64,000 bases of DNA from Brachyspira aalborgi. GTDB taxonomy: Bacteria; Spirochaetota; Brachyspiria; Brachyspirales; Brachyspiraceae. The stretch spans positions 1 through 64,000 of the forward strand of contig NZ_SAXU01000001.1 of the NCBI RefSeq assembly GCF_008016455.1, in the 5' to 3' direction. Position 1 is the stretch's first letter. Every line of letters begins with the position of its first letter. Under the pieces are notes generated by a model, which saw only the letters and a list, made by a program, of their open reading frames with translations, was not told the origin of the DNA and made no database searches. The position numbers and the translations under genes are program-made. Below are positions 55,996-64,000 of the stretch, piece after piece.

Positions 55996-57090
55996 TTATA
56001 TATTTTCAAATTCGTTAAAAATAATTTTAAATTTATCTATATTCAAATAAAAATCGAAATCGTTATTTTTATTACGGTTATTATGATATTTAAAATTTGT
56101 TTCATCGCATTCTATATATTCGTAATATTTTCCGCCTAATTTTTCTAATATGGCTTTATAAGTATCTTCCAATCTATTATTAGGAACTATGCCAAGAACG
56201 GCTATGGTTTCTTTTGAACATACTAAATTAGTAAGTCCGCTTCCTAAAACGGATATTATTTTATCGGCATTGTAAAAAAGACAAAATTGTTCTTCTAAAG
56301 AATAATCTTCAGGATATATAATTTCGTATTCAAAAGGTTTTATCATTTTTATTAATTTATCTTCGTTTAATATTCTTCTCGTTTTTACATTTTTTCTGCT
56401 TAAATATATTTTTTTTAGGGAATTTATTTTTTTCGTATTTCTTCATTAATTCTTTTGTTAATTCTCGGTATTTATCGCAAATCCATTTTGAAGGATAATG
56501 AGTCGTTTCGCTTGGGAATGAAGATAAATATAAATTCTTGCATATAATCTCCGTTTGGTCTGAAATATATATTATCTTTTTATTTTCTAAATTGAATATT
56601 TTAAACTGTCTTTATGGAATTTAGTTTTGCATCCGTCTCCCAATATAAAGGCGTCTATTTTATCCAAAAATCCAGCGTCTTTTAAAATAAATAATTTAGG
56701 CAAAGTTTCATGTATCCAATGTCCAAAACAAACATTCCATATTGATTGCAAACTAAAAACATTTAAATCGGTTTTCTTTTTAAATCTAAAATTATAAAAT
56801 GCAAATCTTCCTCCAAGTTCTTCGGATAATCGCAATATTCTATCGTAAGGTAAAACTTCTTTTATTATTTTGTTGTCGCTTGTAAAATAAAATCCCCAAC
56901 TTGAATAAACTTTTGCATTATTTATTTTGCATAAAAACATTTCTAAATCTGAATTATCGTATTTTACGGGAATATATAATTCTTTATCTATATCTTTTAT
57001 TGAAACGGAATTAATTTTTAATTTATCTATAATTTTTAATCCAATTTTATGTCTTATTTTGCCGTTTAATAATTTATTACCGAAGCCCAT
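55996..57090 (-). pseudogene. Glycosyltransferase family 61 gene broken by two frameshifts
   Basis: The first frame (57090-56587) has GHWIHETLPKLFILKDAG, typical of GT61 (DUF563) proteins. It stops early near TTTT at 56599-56602; one more A on the coding strand would restore it. The middle continues in another frame to a run of eight T (56409-56416), where one base fewer restores the original frame. The last part reads VLGSGLTNLVCSKETIAVLG, the GT61 motif. The two shifts compensate, so 56416-56599 is the only wrong-frame part. The best start is ATG 57090 with GGAGG five bases upstream. The cause could be decay or sequencing error. Confidence 0.8.
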
Positions 57091-57325
57091 TTGAGCCTCC
57101 AAAAACGGCGGATATATTGCGATAATTTAGATTTATAAATATTGCTATAAATGCAAAATCAAAAAATCTTGCAATGCAAAAAAATATTTTTAAGTCATAA
57201 TAATATGTTGACGGTTGACGGTTGACGGTTGACGGTTGACGGTTGACGGTTGACGGTTGACGGTTGACGGTTGACGGTTGACGGTTGACAGTCACCAAAG
57301 TATTAAATAAGAATTTTAATATCAT
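57077..57325 (-). CDS. Possible repeat-encoded leader ORF overlapping the GT61 start
   Basis: An open frame from ATG 57325 reads through all 11.9 repeat units as a TVNRQPS pattern and stops at 57077, 14 bases inside the GT61 gene. It would couple translation at the present repeat number; in the frame entered by one unit fewer a TAA occurs about 50 bases before the GT61 ATG. The ATG lies almost at the predicted transcript start and has no ribosome site, so translation is doubtful. Confidence 0.3.
   Translation of the reverse strand: MILKFLFNTLVTVNRQPSTVNRQPSTVNRQPSTVNRQPSTYYYDLKIFFCIARFFDFAFIAIFINLNYRNISAVFGGSNGLR
57207..57289 (+). repeat. Heptanucleotide tandem repeat GTTGACG x11.9
   Basis: Eleven perfect GTTGACG units (57207-57283) plus six bases of a twelfth. 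It lies between the promoter (57335-57362) and the start (57090) of the GT61 gene, in its leader. Seven is not a multiple of three, so unit changes shift any leader frame. Confidence 0.97.
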
Positions 57326-57334
57326 TATAACTGA

Positions 57335-57362
57335 ATTATAATATATTTATAATTTTTGTCAA
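57335..57362 (-). promoter_or_regulatory. Sigma70-type promoter of the GT61 gene
   Basis: Minus strand TTGACA (57362-57357), 16-base spacer, TATAAT (57340-57335): perfect hexamers. The start site would be near 57328, so the heptanucleotide repeat is transcribed in a leader of about 240 bases. Confidence 0.75.
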
Positions 57363-57381
57363 GTTTATTTTAAAAAATTAT

Positions 57382-58200
57382 TTATTCTTTAGATTCTTCA
57401 ACTTTTTTATAATTCTGATTATCTTCGCTTAATTTTTCAATTTTTATTTTCGTTACAATATTTCCGCTCTTTCCGACTACGGTGAAAGAATAATTATTAT
57501 AATATATAGCTTCGTTTCGTTTTGGCAATCTTCCAATATAAGAAAATAGAAATCCGCCTATAGTGTCGGCATCATCGTCTGGTATAACAGGCAATATTCC
57601 AAGTTTATTAAAATCTTCAATTCTCACTCTCGCATCAACCAAATAACTTCCATCTTCGTTTGTTTTTACTTCTTCGTCTTCATCGTCATATTCGTCTATT
57701 ATATCTCCGACTATTTGCTCCAATACATCTTCCATTGAAACAATGCCTGAAAATCCGCCGTATTCGTCCACAACCATCGCTATATGAACTTGCCTTTCTC
57801 TGAAATTTCTTAAAAGCTCCATAAGAGATATTGATATAGGAACAAAAAAAGGTTTATGAAGTAATTTTTTCAAATTAAAAGTTTTCTCGTCCGTTTCTAT
57901 CATATCTTTAACATACAAAACGCCGACTATATCGTCTATTCCGTCTTTATAAACGGGAATTCTCGAATTTCCTTTATTGAAAGCTTTAATAACCTTATCG
58001 TAAGGAGTATCGATTGCAACCATTATAACATCGACTCTCGGAACCATTATCTCTTTTACATTTTTTGTTCTCAATGCTATCGTGTTTGTTATTATCTCTC
58101 TTTCGGCTTCGGTTAATGAACTTAAATTTATATAATCGCTATTCTCCGATTCGCCTTCGCTATCGTTTTTTATTTTTTTTAATAAATTTTTTATAGGCAT
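57382..58200 (-). CDS. corC: CorC-type CBS-domain protein without a membrane domain
   Basis: 272 residues. Two CBS domains (KEIMVPRVDVIMV; VDEYGGFSGIVSMEDVLEQIVGDI) and a C-terminal CorC_HlyC domain; no DUF21 segment. Like E. coli CorC it is soluble, and it shares the ybeY neighbourhood seen in proteobacteria (ybeZ-ybeY-corC). Role in Mg/Co efflux or envelope homeostasis is inferred. It starts eight bases after the ybeY stop. Confidence 0.88.
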   Translation of the reverse strand: MPIKNLLKKIKNDSEGESENSDYINLSSLTEAEREIITNTIALRTKNVKEIMVPRVDVIMVAIDTPYDKVIKAFNKGNSRIPVYKDGIDDIVGVLYVKDMIETDEKTFNLKKLLHKPFFVPISISLMELLRNFRERQVHIAMVVDEYGGFSGIVSMEDVLEQIVGDIIDEYDDEDEEVKTNEDGSYLVDARVRIEDFNKLGILPVIPDDDADTIGGFLFSYIGRLPKRNEAIYYNNYSFTVVGKSGNIVTKIKIEKLSEDNQNYKKVEESKE

Positions 58201-58208
58201 AAAATTTC

Positions 58209-58664
58209 CTAAATATTTATATTTTCTTTTTTATTTCTTTTATTTTTAATATGCAAAATAATTTTTAAATATAATTCTTTCATTTTCTTATAATTTTCTT
58301 TTAAAGATTTTTCGCTATAATTATGATGAACTCCTCTCAAATGCAAAATAGAATGAATTATTAATTTAATAATAGTTTTTTTTATTTTTTTCTCTTCGTA
58401 TCTATTTTTTACCCACTCGTAAGAAATAATAATATCTCCGCCTTCTTCTCTATCGAATTTATCTCCCGCGGAAAAAGTTAAAACATCCGTAGCCTTATCT
58501 TTATTTCTAAATTTTTTATTTAATTCTCTTATATAATTATCGTTAGAAAAAAGCAGATTAACCTCTCCATTAATGCCTGCAACTTTTAAAGCGTTTGATA
58601 AAAAATATTTATAATATTTTAAATCTATATCATAATCGGTTTGATTAAAAACATTTGCTTTCAT
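58209..58664 (-). CDS. ybeY: Endoribonuclease YbeY (16S rRNA maturation)
   Basis: 151 residues. The metal site is HSILHLRGVHHNYS, a variant of H-x3-H-x5-H, and RNKDKATDVLTFS is the other family block. YbeY acts in 16S rRNA 3'-end maturation and ribosome quality control. The GVHH variant replaces the usual GYDH. It lies two bases after the 7TM-HD gene, in the same operon. Confidence 0.95.
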   Translation of the reverse strand: MKANVFNQTDYDIDLKYYKYFLSNALKVAGINGEVNLLFSNDNYIRELNKKFRNKDKATDVLTFSAGDKFDREEGGDIIISYEWVKNRYEEKKIKKTIIKLIIHSILHLRGVHHNYSEKSLKENYKKMKELYLKIILHIKNKRNKKENINI

Positions 58665-58666
58665 AA

Positions 58667-61093
58667 TTATTTTTTTACAACTTCTTTAATTTCTTTTTCT
58701 TTTTTTGAATTATCTTTATATTTTATAGAATTTTTTTCATTATTATATTTCATTGGCAATTTTTTTATATCTTTTTTATCATTAACCTTATATTTTTCTT
58801 TTTTATCCGAATCGGTTTTTCCATTATTATTTTTTTCGTTATTTGGTTTTGCATTTTTAGAATCTTTTTCGTTTTCTTCAGGAAGCTCGGGATATTTAAT
58901 TCTTTCATGCAATGAAACTATTATTTTTTGGAAAGAAATTCTTTTAATTATCTCTATATCTTTTAAGGTTAATCCGCTATCGTTTAGTTCGCCTTGAGCC
59001 ATTTTATCGTTTACTATATTTTCTATAAGTCTTTCTAAATTTTCTCTTGTAGGAATTTCTATAGTTCTGCTTGCCGCTTCTATAGAATCTAATATCATAA
59101 GTATAGCCGTAATTTTCGATTGAGGACGCGGTCCTGGATAAGTAAATAAACTAATATCTACATTTGGATTTTCTTTATAAGCTTCGACATAAAAATATTT
59201 TATTAAACTTGTTCCATGATGCTCTTTAATTGCGGCTATTACTTCTTTTGGAAGTTTATATTTTTTCGCTATCTCTACTCCGAATCTGACATGCGATTTA
59301 ACTATTGACGCCGATAGAGTAGGTTTTAATTTTAAGTGTATATTCTCTTCTCTATTTGTATTTTCAATAAAATATAAAGGATTTTCTGTTTTTCCTATAT
59401 CATGATAATAAGCGGATACGCAAGCCAATCTTCCATCTTCTCCTATCTCTTCGGCTATAATTTCAACCAAATTTGCCATATTTATAGAATGGTGATAGGT
59501 GCCTGGAGCGTTCATTTGCAATTGTCTTAATAAAGGATTATTCAAATCGGCAAGTTCCTGCAATTTAAAAATGCTCGCCGTTTCAAGCAAATATTCGCAT
59601 ACGGGCAATATTATCATAACCAAAATAGCCTGAATTAATCCGCTTGCAAAAGATAATACAAAAAGCATATAATCAAATCGTATATCGTTTATTAAAAACA
59701 TATTTATAAGAGAGATTACGCTTAAATATACTCCAAAATAAAAACCTAATAATAATACTCCGTTTCTATTGTTTATTCTTTTAGATATTATAGAAACTAC
59801 TATCGAACCTATAAATAAAGAAAAAGTTTCAAATATTCCAGCCTGCGTCATATTCGCGGCTAAAACCGTTATACATATAGTTACTATAGAAGATATTCCT
59901 CTTTTCGCTCCTAATAAAGAATTTAAAATTGCAAACATAGGAATAAAAGTATATATATAAAACGGCAAATATTCTTCTATGAGTTTATTTGAAATATAAT
60001 TTGAACATATATAAGCGGTTGTCATAATAAATATATATTCAAAACAAAATAATAAATAATTTTTAAAATTTGTATAGAAAGAAATTTTAAATCTAAAAAT
60101 AATATAACCTAAAGAAATAAATAATAAAAGAATAAAAAACATTTGTCCTATTAAAGCGCTAAAATTAAAACTCGAAAAATTATTATCGTTTAATATATAT
60201 CTTAATAAATTTACTTTCTCTTCGGTAATTCTCTCGCCTTTTTCTAATATCGGATATCCCGCTTTTATTGTAGTATAAACAGGTTCTATATTTTCCGAAA
60301 CTTTATCTATTTCAGCTTGAGTTTTGTCGGAATTATAAATTAAATTGTCTACTAAAAATGCATTTATTAAAGACGATAGAGTATTCATATTAAATATATT
60401 AAGTTCTCTATATTTTGCGCCGATTATAGAACCTAACTCCATTCTTAAATCTTCTAAAAAATGAACTCTGTTTTTTGGAACTATTTTCTCTTCGACTATA
60501 GATTTATGAAATTTATAAACGAATATTCCATTATTTTGTATTAAACCTATCGTTTCAGGACTTAAATTTCTTCTCGATATTATTCCTCTTTCTAAAAAAT
60601 CGCTTATAGTATCTTTTACTTTATTCTCGTATTCTAAATCTATATCGCCAATTATAGCGTTTGAAAAGACGGATTTATTTATAGACAAATTATAATTGCT
60701 TGAAAATTCATTATAAATATCGTCAATTAAAATATCGTTTGAAAGGCTATTTTCGTAAGAATTTCTCATAAATGAAAATACTTCGCCTATTTTAGATATA
60801 GTATTTTCTTTTATTTCCGCTGGCATATCAAATATTGGTCTTATATTTGCTTTGGAATAATTTATAAGTTTGTCGGTTTCTTCTCTATTTTTATATTTTA
60901 TAGTTCGCTTTAATATAAGAGATTCTTCAACCGTTTCGCCGATTGGCGGAATCGTTATTTTTTGCATATAGCTTGGAAAAACCAACACTAAAGTAAAAGC
61001 GTATAAAATAACGGCTATTAATAATTGAGATATCCTTTCTATATTCGGAGTTTTATTTATAACCGATTTCATTATTTTTTTATTTGTATTCAT
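58667..61093 (-). CDS. pgpH: 7TM-HD cyclic-di-AMP phosphodiesterase (PgpH-like)
   Basis: 808 residues. An extracytoplasmic 7TMR-HDED domain (about 55-300) follows the first helix, then about seven membrane helices (about 305-510), then a cytosolic HD domain with H-D in AYYHDIGKTENPLYF and YHHSINMANL. The C-terminal 70 residues are Lys/Asn-rich and disordered. PgpH in Listeria degrades c-di-AMP. It heads the pgpH-ybeY-corC operon, an arrangement common in Firmicutes and spirochaetes. Confidence 0.92.
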   Translation of the reverse strand: MNTNKKIMKSVINKTPNIERISQLLIAVILYAFTLVLVFPSYMQKITIPPIGETVEESLILKRTIKYKNREETDKLINYSKANIRPIFDMPAEIKENTISKIGEVFSFMRNSYENSLSNDILIDDIYNEFSSNYNLSINKSVFSNAIIGDIDLEYENKVKDTISDFLERGIISRRNLSPETIGLIQNNGIFVYKFHKSIVEEKIVPKNRVHFLEDLRMELGSIIGAKYRELNIFNMNTLSSLINAFLVDNLIYNSDKTQAEIDKVSENIEPVYTTIKAGYPILEKGERITEEKVNLLRYILNDNNFSSFNFSALIGQMFFILLLFISLGYIIFRFKISFYTNFKNYLLFCFEYIFIMTTAYICSNYISNKLIEEYLPFYIYTFIPMFAILNSLLGAKRGISSIVTICITVLAANMTQAGIFETFSLFIGSIVVSIISKRINNRNGVLLLGFYFGVYLSVISLINMFLINDIRFDYMLFVLSFASGLIQAILVMIILPVCEYLLETASIFKLQELADLNNPLLRQLQMNAPGTYHHSINMANLVEIIAEEIGEDGRLACVSAYYHDIGKTENPLYFIENTNREENIHLKLKPTLSASIVKSHVRFGVEIAKKYKLPKEVIAAIKEHHGTSLIKYFYVEAYKENPNVDISLFTYPGPRPQSKITAILMILDSIEAASRTIEIPTRENLERLIENIVNDKMAQGELNDSGLTLKDIEIIKRISFQKIIVSLHERIKYPELPEENEKDSKNAKPNNEKNNNGKTDSDKKEKYKVNDKKDIKKLPMKYNNEKNSIKYKDNSKKEKEIKEVVKK

Positions 61094-61205
61094 TATGCGT
61101 CCTAATTAAATTATTAAATTTTAAGTTATTATAAAATTCATATATTATATAGTAAATGAAATAATCTTATTGTCAATATTATTTTTTAGATATTTTGATG
61201 CAAAA

Positions 61206-61892
61206 TTAAATATTAAAAAAATTATCTAATATAAGTTTTTCTTTTTTCCATTCGGGCATATATAAAGAAATTGTATTATAAAAATCTTTGCTATGATTTG
61301 GATATAATAAATGAGTTAGCTCATGTAAAATTATATATTCTATCGTATGAATAGGATATTTCATTAATTCCAAATTTAATAATATATGTTTTTTTGCTAT
61401 GTCGCATGAACCCCATTTTGATTTTAATTTTTTTACCGTGAAAGTTATATTTGTATTTAAATTCATTAAAGAAGAATATTTTTTAATTAACTCTTCAAAA
61501 AGTTTTATAGCTTCTTTCTTATACCATATATCTAGCGTTAATTGTTTTTTTCTTTTGTTATTTAGATTATTTGAAATATTTACATACATATACATAATTC
61601 TTCCCGCAATTATAATATTTTCTCTTCTACTTTTTACAACTTTAAGCATATAGCTTTTTCCGAGATAAAATATTTCGTTTCCGTCTTCAAGTTCTTTAAG
61701 TGTAAAGTCGCTTATATTTCTTTTTTGCATTGCTTCTATTCTCTCTTCAATCCAATCTTTCCGTTTTTCTATAATCTCTTTTATATATTTTTTAGTTACT
61801 CTTTTAGGAGCGTTTACATGAATATTTAAATCGGGTTTTACTCTAATGTATATATTTTTTATTTTTTTGTAATGTATTATTATTTCTTTCAT
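61206..61892 (-). CDS. YgjP-like zinc metallopeptidase (DUF45)
   Basis: 228 residues. The zinc site is YIILHELTHLLYPNHSKDF: HExxH plus a third His. KWGSCD before it is the family WGSC motif. The basic N-terminal half has beta strands. Members are M48-like gluzincins; the substrate is unknown. Single gene, with the next gene divergent 288 bases away. That gap is AT-rich with no ORF. Confidence 0.88.
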   Translation of the reverse strand: MKEIIIHYKKIKNIYIRVKPDLNIHVNAPKRVTKKYIKEIIEKRKDWIEERIEAMQKRNISDFTLKELEDGNEIFYLGKSYMLKVVKSRRENIIIAGRIMYMYVNISNNLNNKRKKQLTLDIWYKKEAIKLFEELIKKYSSLMNLNTNITFTVKKLKSKWGSCDIAKKHILLNLELMKYPIHTIEYIILHELTHLLYPNHSKDFYNTISLYMPEWKKEKLILDNFFNI

Positions 61893-62180
61893 ATATTGAT
61901 TTTATAGAGTATATATGTAATATTATAATTTTCAACCGATTTTATAAAGGCATGCAAATTTAAATTCATAAGTAAAAATAAATTTTTTAAAATCCGCATT
62001 TATAATTATTTATTAATTTTATAAAACATTTATTATTTATAATTCTTTCTAAATGTTAATATTCTCTAAACTGTAAATATATTTTATTGACATTTGCAAA
62101 TAAAATAATATTCTTAAATAAAAGTTTTTAAATAAATTAATTAAAAGTTAAATTTAAATTAAAAATGAAGGTTAGAAAAA

Positions 62181-63047
62181 ATGAATAAAAACGAAATTAA
62201 ATCAAAATATATGATAATTGAAGGAATAGTTTCGGTTATAGTAAATATATTATTATTCGCTTTCAAATATGCAGCTGGAATTTTTTCGGGTTCGCTTTCA
62301 ATTATTGCGGACGCTTGGCATTCTTTAAGCGATTCGATAAGCAGTATAATAGTCATAATCGGCGGAATATTTTCAAAAAAACCCGCAGACAAAGAACATC
62401 CTTTTGGACATGGAAGAATCGAACTTATAACGAGTTTTATTGTAGGAATTATGCTTATTTTTATAGGTTATACTTTTTTCGCCGAAGCTATAAAAAATCT
62501 TTTAAATAAACAAACGGCAACTTTTAATAAAATTTCTATTATTGCAATGATAGTGTCGATTATTATAAAAGAAATTTTAGCTCAATATTCTTTTTGGGCT
62601 TATAGAAAATCGGGAGCAAAATCATTATATGCGGACGCTTGGCATCATAGAAGCGACAGCATTACATCGATAATAATTTTAGTAGGAATTTTAATCGGCA
62701 AAAATTTTTGGCAATTAGACGGCATATTAAGTATAATCGTTTCAATCGTTATATTTATAGCAGCTTTCGATGTTATAAAATCAAGCATAAAACCTTTAAT
62801 TGGAGAATATCCTTCCGAAGAAATTATAAATAAAATAAAAAATATTGCGAAAGAACTTAATTTAAATGTGGAGAGTTTGCATCATTTCCATATACATATT
62901 TATGGCGCTCATACGGAAATTACTTTTCATATTCGCTTTCCAAAAGATATGACAGTTTTTGAAGCTCATAATATGGCGACTTTGCTTGAAAATGAAATAA
63001 GAGAAAAATTGTTTATAGAGGCTACTATTCATATTGAGGCTTATTAA
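62181..63047 (+). CDS. Cation diffusion facilitator (Zn/Fe/Mn efflux)
   Basis: 288 residues. Six membrane helices (residues about 12-200). Transport site residues are in DAWHSLSDSIS (helix 2) and DAWHHRSDSIT (helix 5), the HD-HD type pattern. A cytosolic C-terminal domain has HHFHIHIYGAHTEITFHI, rich in His. It exports a divalent metal against protons. The HHxHD-like order fits zinc or iron, but selectivity cannot be fixed. GAAGG precedes the ATG. Confidence 0.9.
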   Translation: MNKNEIKSKYMIIEGIVSVIVNILLFAFKYAAGIFSGSLSIIADAWHSLSDSISSIIVIIGGIFSKKPADKEHPFGHGRIELITSFIVGIMLIFIGYTFFAEAIKNLLNKQTATFNKISIIAMIVSIIIKEILAQYSFWAYRKSGAKSLYADAWHHRSDSITSIIILVGILIGKNFWQLDGILSIIVSIVIFIAAFDVIKSSIKPLIGEYPSEEIINKIKNIAKELNLNVESLHHFHIHIYGAHTEITFHIRFPKDMTVFEAHNMATLLENEIREKLFIEATIHIEAY

Positions 63048-63121
63048 ATAATTATAAAAATAAAAACTTGAAATTATTTTATTTATAGAATAATATAGAT
63101 TAAAATTATAAGGATTTAATT

Positions 63122-64000
63122 TTGAGAACTATAAGACTCGATATAGAAGATAGAGAAAAAAGTTTTTTATCGCCCGCGGCTTCTTTTTCGGCGGAGAGTA
63201 GAGGAGCGGAGTTTAAAAGAGAAAAAGACGATATAAGAACTCTATATATGCAAGACAGAGACAGAATAATTCACAGCGAATATTTTAGAAGATTAAAAGA
63301 TAAAGCTCAAGTTATAATGCTTTCGGTTGGAGATTTTAGAACAAGACTTACTCATACTTTAGAGGTTATGCAAATTGCGCGAAGCATAGCGAGAGCTTTA
63401 AGATTAAATGAAGATTTAACCGAAGCAATAGCGCTTGGGCATGATTTAGGACATTCGCCTTTTGGACATGCGGGAGAAAAAGCGATAGCGAAATATTATA
63501 AAGGTTTTCATCATTCTACTCATTCTTTAAGAGTAGTCGAGCATTTAGAAAAAGGAAAAGGGCTCAATCTTACTTTTGAAGTTAGAGATGGAATAGTAAA
63601 ACATACTAAAGGCAAGAGCGGAAAATTAATCGCCGATTCTTTGGGACCTGCGACAAACGAAGGAATGTTGGTTAGAATATCCGACACAATAGCGTATTCA
63701 AATCATGACGTAGACGATGCGATAAGATATGGACTTTTAAAATTTGAAGATATTCCAAAAAGCATAACCAAAATTTTAGGGCATAGTTATGGCGATAGAG
63801 TTGACGCTATGGTTATGGGCGTTATAAAATCGAGTATGGAAAAAATGGAAATTGATATTGACGAAAAAGTTTTAAAAGCTATAAACGATTTAAGAGCTTT
63901 TATGTTTAAGAAAGTTTACGAAAGCAAAATTATATTGGAAGATTCTGAAAGAGTTTATAAAATAGTTTCTACGATTTTTGAATATTTATTAAAACATAAA
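63122..64000 (+). CDS. dgt: dGTP triphosphohydrolase (dGTPase), partial at window end
   Basis: 293 residues visible, C-terminus outside the window. HD-domain metal residues are H in RLTHTLEVMQIARSIARAL and HD in LGHDLGHSPFGHAGE; SDTIAYSNHDVDDAI follows. It hydrolyses dGTP to deoxyguanosine and triphosphate. It starts at TTG (63122) with AAGGA seven bases upstream. It starts 74 bases after the CDF gene. Confidence 0.93.
   Translation, partial: MRTIRLDIEDREKSFLSPAASFSAESRGAEFKREKDDIRTLYMQDRDRIIHSEYFRRLKDKAQVIMLSVGDFRTRLTHTLEVMQIARSIARALRLNEDLTEAIALGHDLGHSPFGHAGEKAIAKYYKGFHHSTHSLRVVEHLEKGKGLNLTFEVRDGIVKHTKGKSGKLIADSLGPATNEGMLVRISDTIAYSNHDVDDAIRYGLLKFEDIPKSITKILGHSYGDRVDAMVMGVIKSSMEKMEIDIDEKVLKAINDLRAFMFKKVYESKIILEDSERVYKIVSTIFEYLLKHK

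Noticed and set aside
56409-56416. T8 run in the GT61 gene as an independent phase-variation tract
   Set aside because: Runs of seven to eight A/T are frequent across the window, and a second frameshift nearby means this run alone would not restore the gene.
62092-62101. Palindrome ATTTGCAAAT upstream of the CDF gene as a metal-regulator operator
   Set aside because: Only 10 bp and likely by chance in AT-rich DNA; no repeat copy or clear promoter around it.

Overview
The window looks like chromosomal DNA of a spirochaete close to Brachyspira. It is extremely AT-rich, codon use is A/T-biased throughout, many lipoproteins carry an F/I-x-S-C type lipobox, and housekeeping genes (dnaE, pnp, rpsO, ribF, trmD, nadE, ybeY, a 7TM-HD phosphodiesterase) sit among signal-peptide outer-membrane-type proteins. 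The genus is inferred from composition and gene style, not from a database search. Nearly all of the sequence is coding; there is no rRNA, no CRISPR array, no intact insertion sequence and no prophage.

Layout. 1-6376: accessory surface-polysaccharide region: a gene end, a VapBC toxin-antitoxin pair, a deacetylase/radical SAM fusion, a phase-variable FkbM methyltransferase, a second radical SAM protein ending in a pentanucleotide repeat, and a GT4 glycosyltransferase. 6445-12731: acyl-CoA ligase, TrmH/RlmB-type methyltransferase, DnaE. 13002-16717: CheX, amidase lipoprotein, CorC-like membrane protein and CapA-like lipoprotein. 16932-21350: small membrane protein, GT2 and large membrane protein operon behind a repeat-bearing leader ORF, ankyrin protein, tRNA-Ile and tRNA-Ala. 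21458-34014: mixed metabolism (iron ADH, TrmD, MATE, LptB, flavodoxin, DegT aminotransferase, rhodaneses) ending in two paralogous outer-membrane-type proteins, one switched off by a poly-G tract. 34448-50633: U32/RuvX/Dus operon; a long membrane protein-ribF-rpsO-pnp-nadE-OMP operon; CobW GTPase; META lipoproteins; OppA-like binding protein; GerMN protein. 50837-55944: signalling block with an RsbW-like ATPase, a Nudix-histidine kinase fusion, an ECF sigma/anti-sigma/Spy-like operon and RseP. 55996-64000: frameshifted GT61 gene behind a heptanucleotide repeat, the pgpH-ybeY-corC operon, YgjP-like metalloprotease, CDF transporter and the start of a dGTPase.

The main theme is sequence-encoded variability. 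Five simple-sequence tracts (G8, AGAGC x18, TAGTG x20, C8, GTTGACG x11.9) sit in or just before surface genes. In two cases one added G restores a full-length protein. In one case the repeat lies inside a short leader ORF which, at another repeat number, would end exactly on the start codon of the downstream membrane-protein gene (ATGA). The second theme is signalling: the ECF operon has a near-ideal ECF promoter of its own and lies next to rseP, and a Nudix domain is fused to a histidine kinase.
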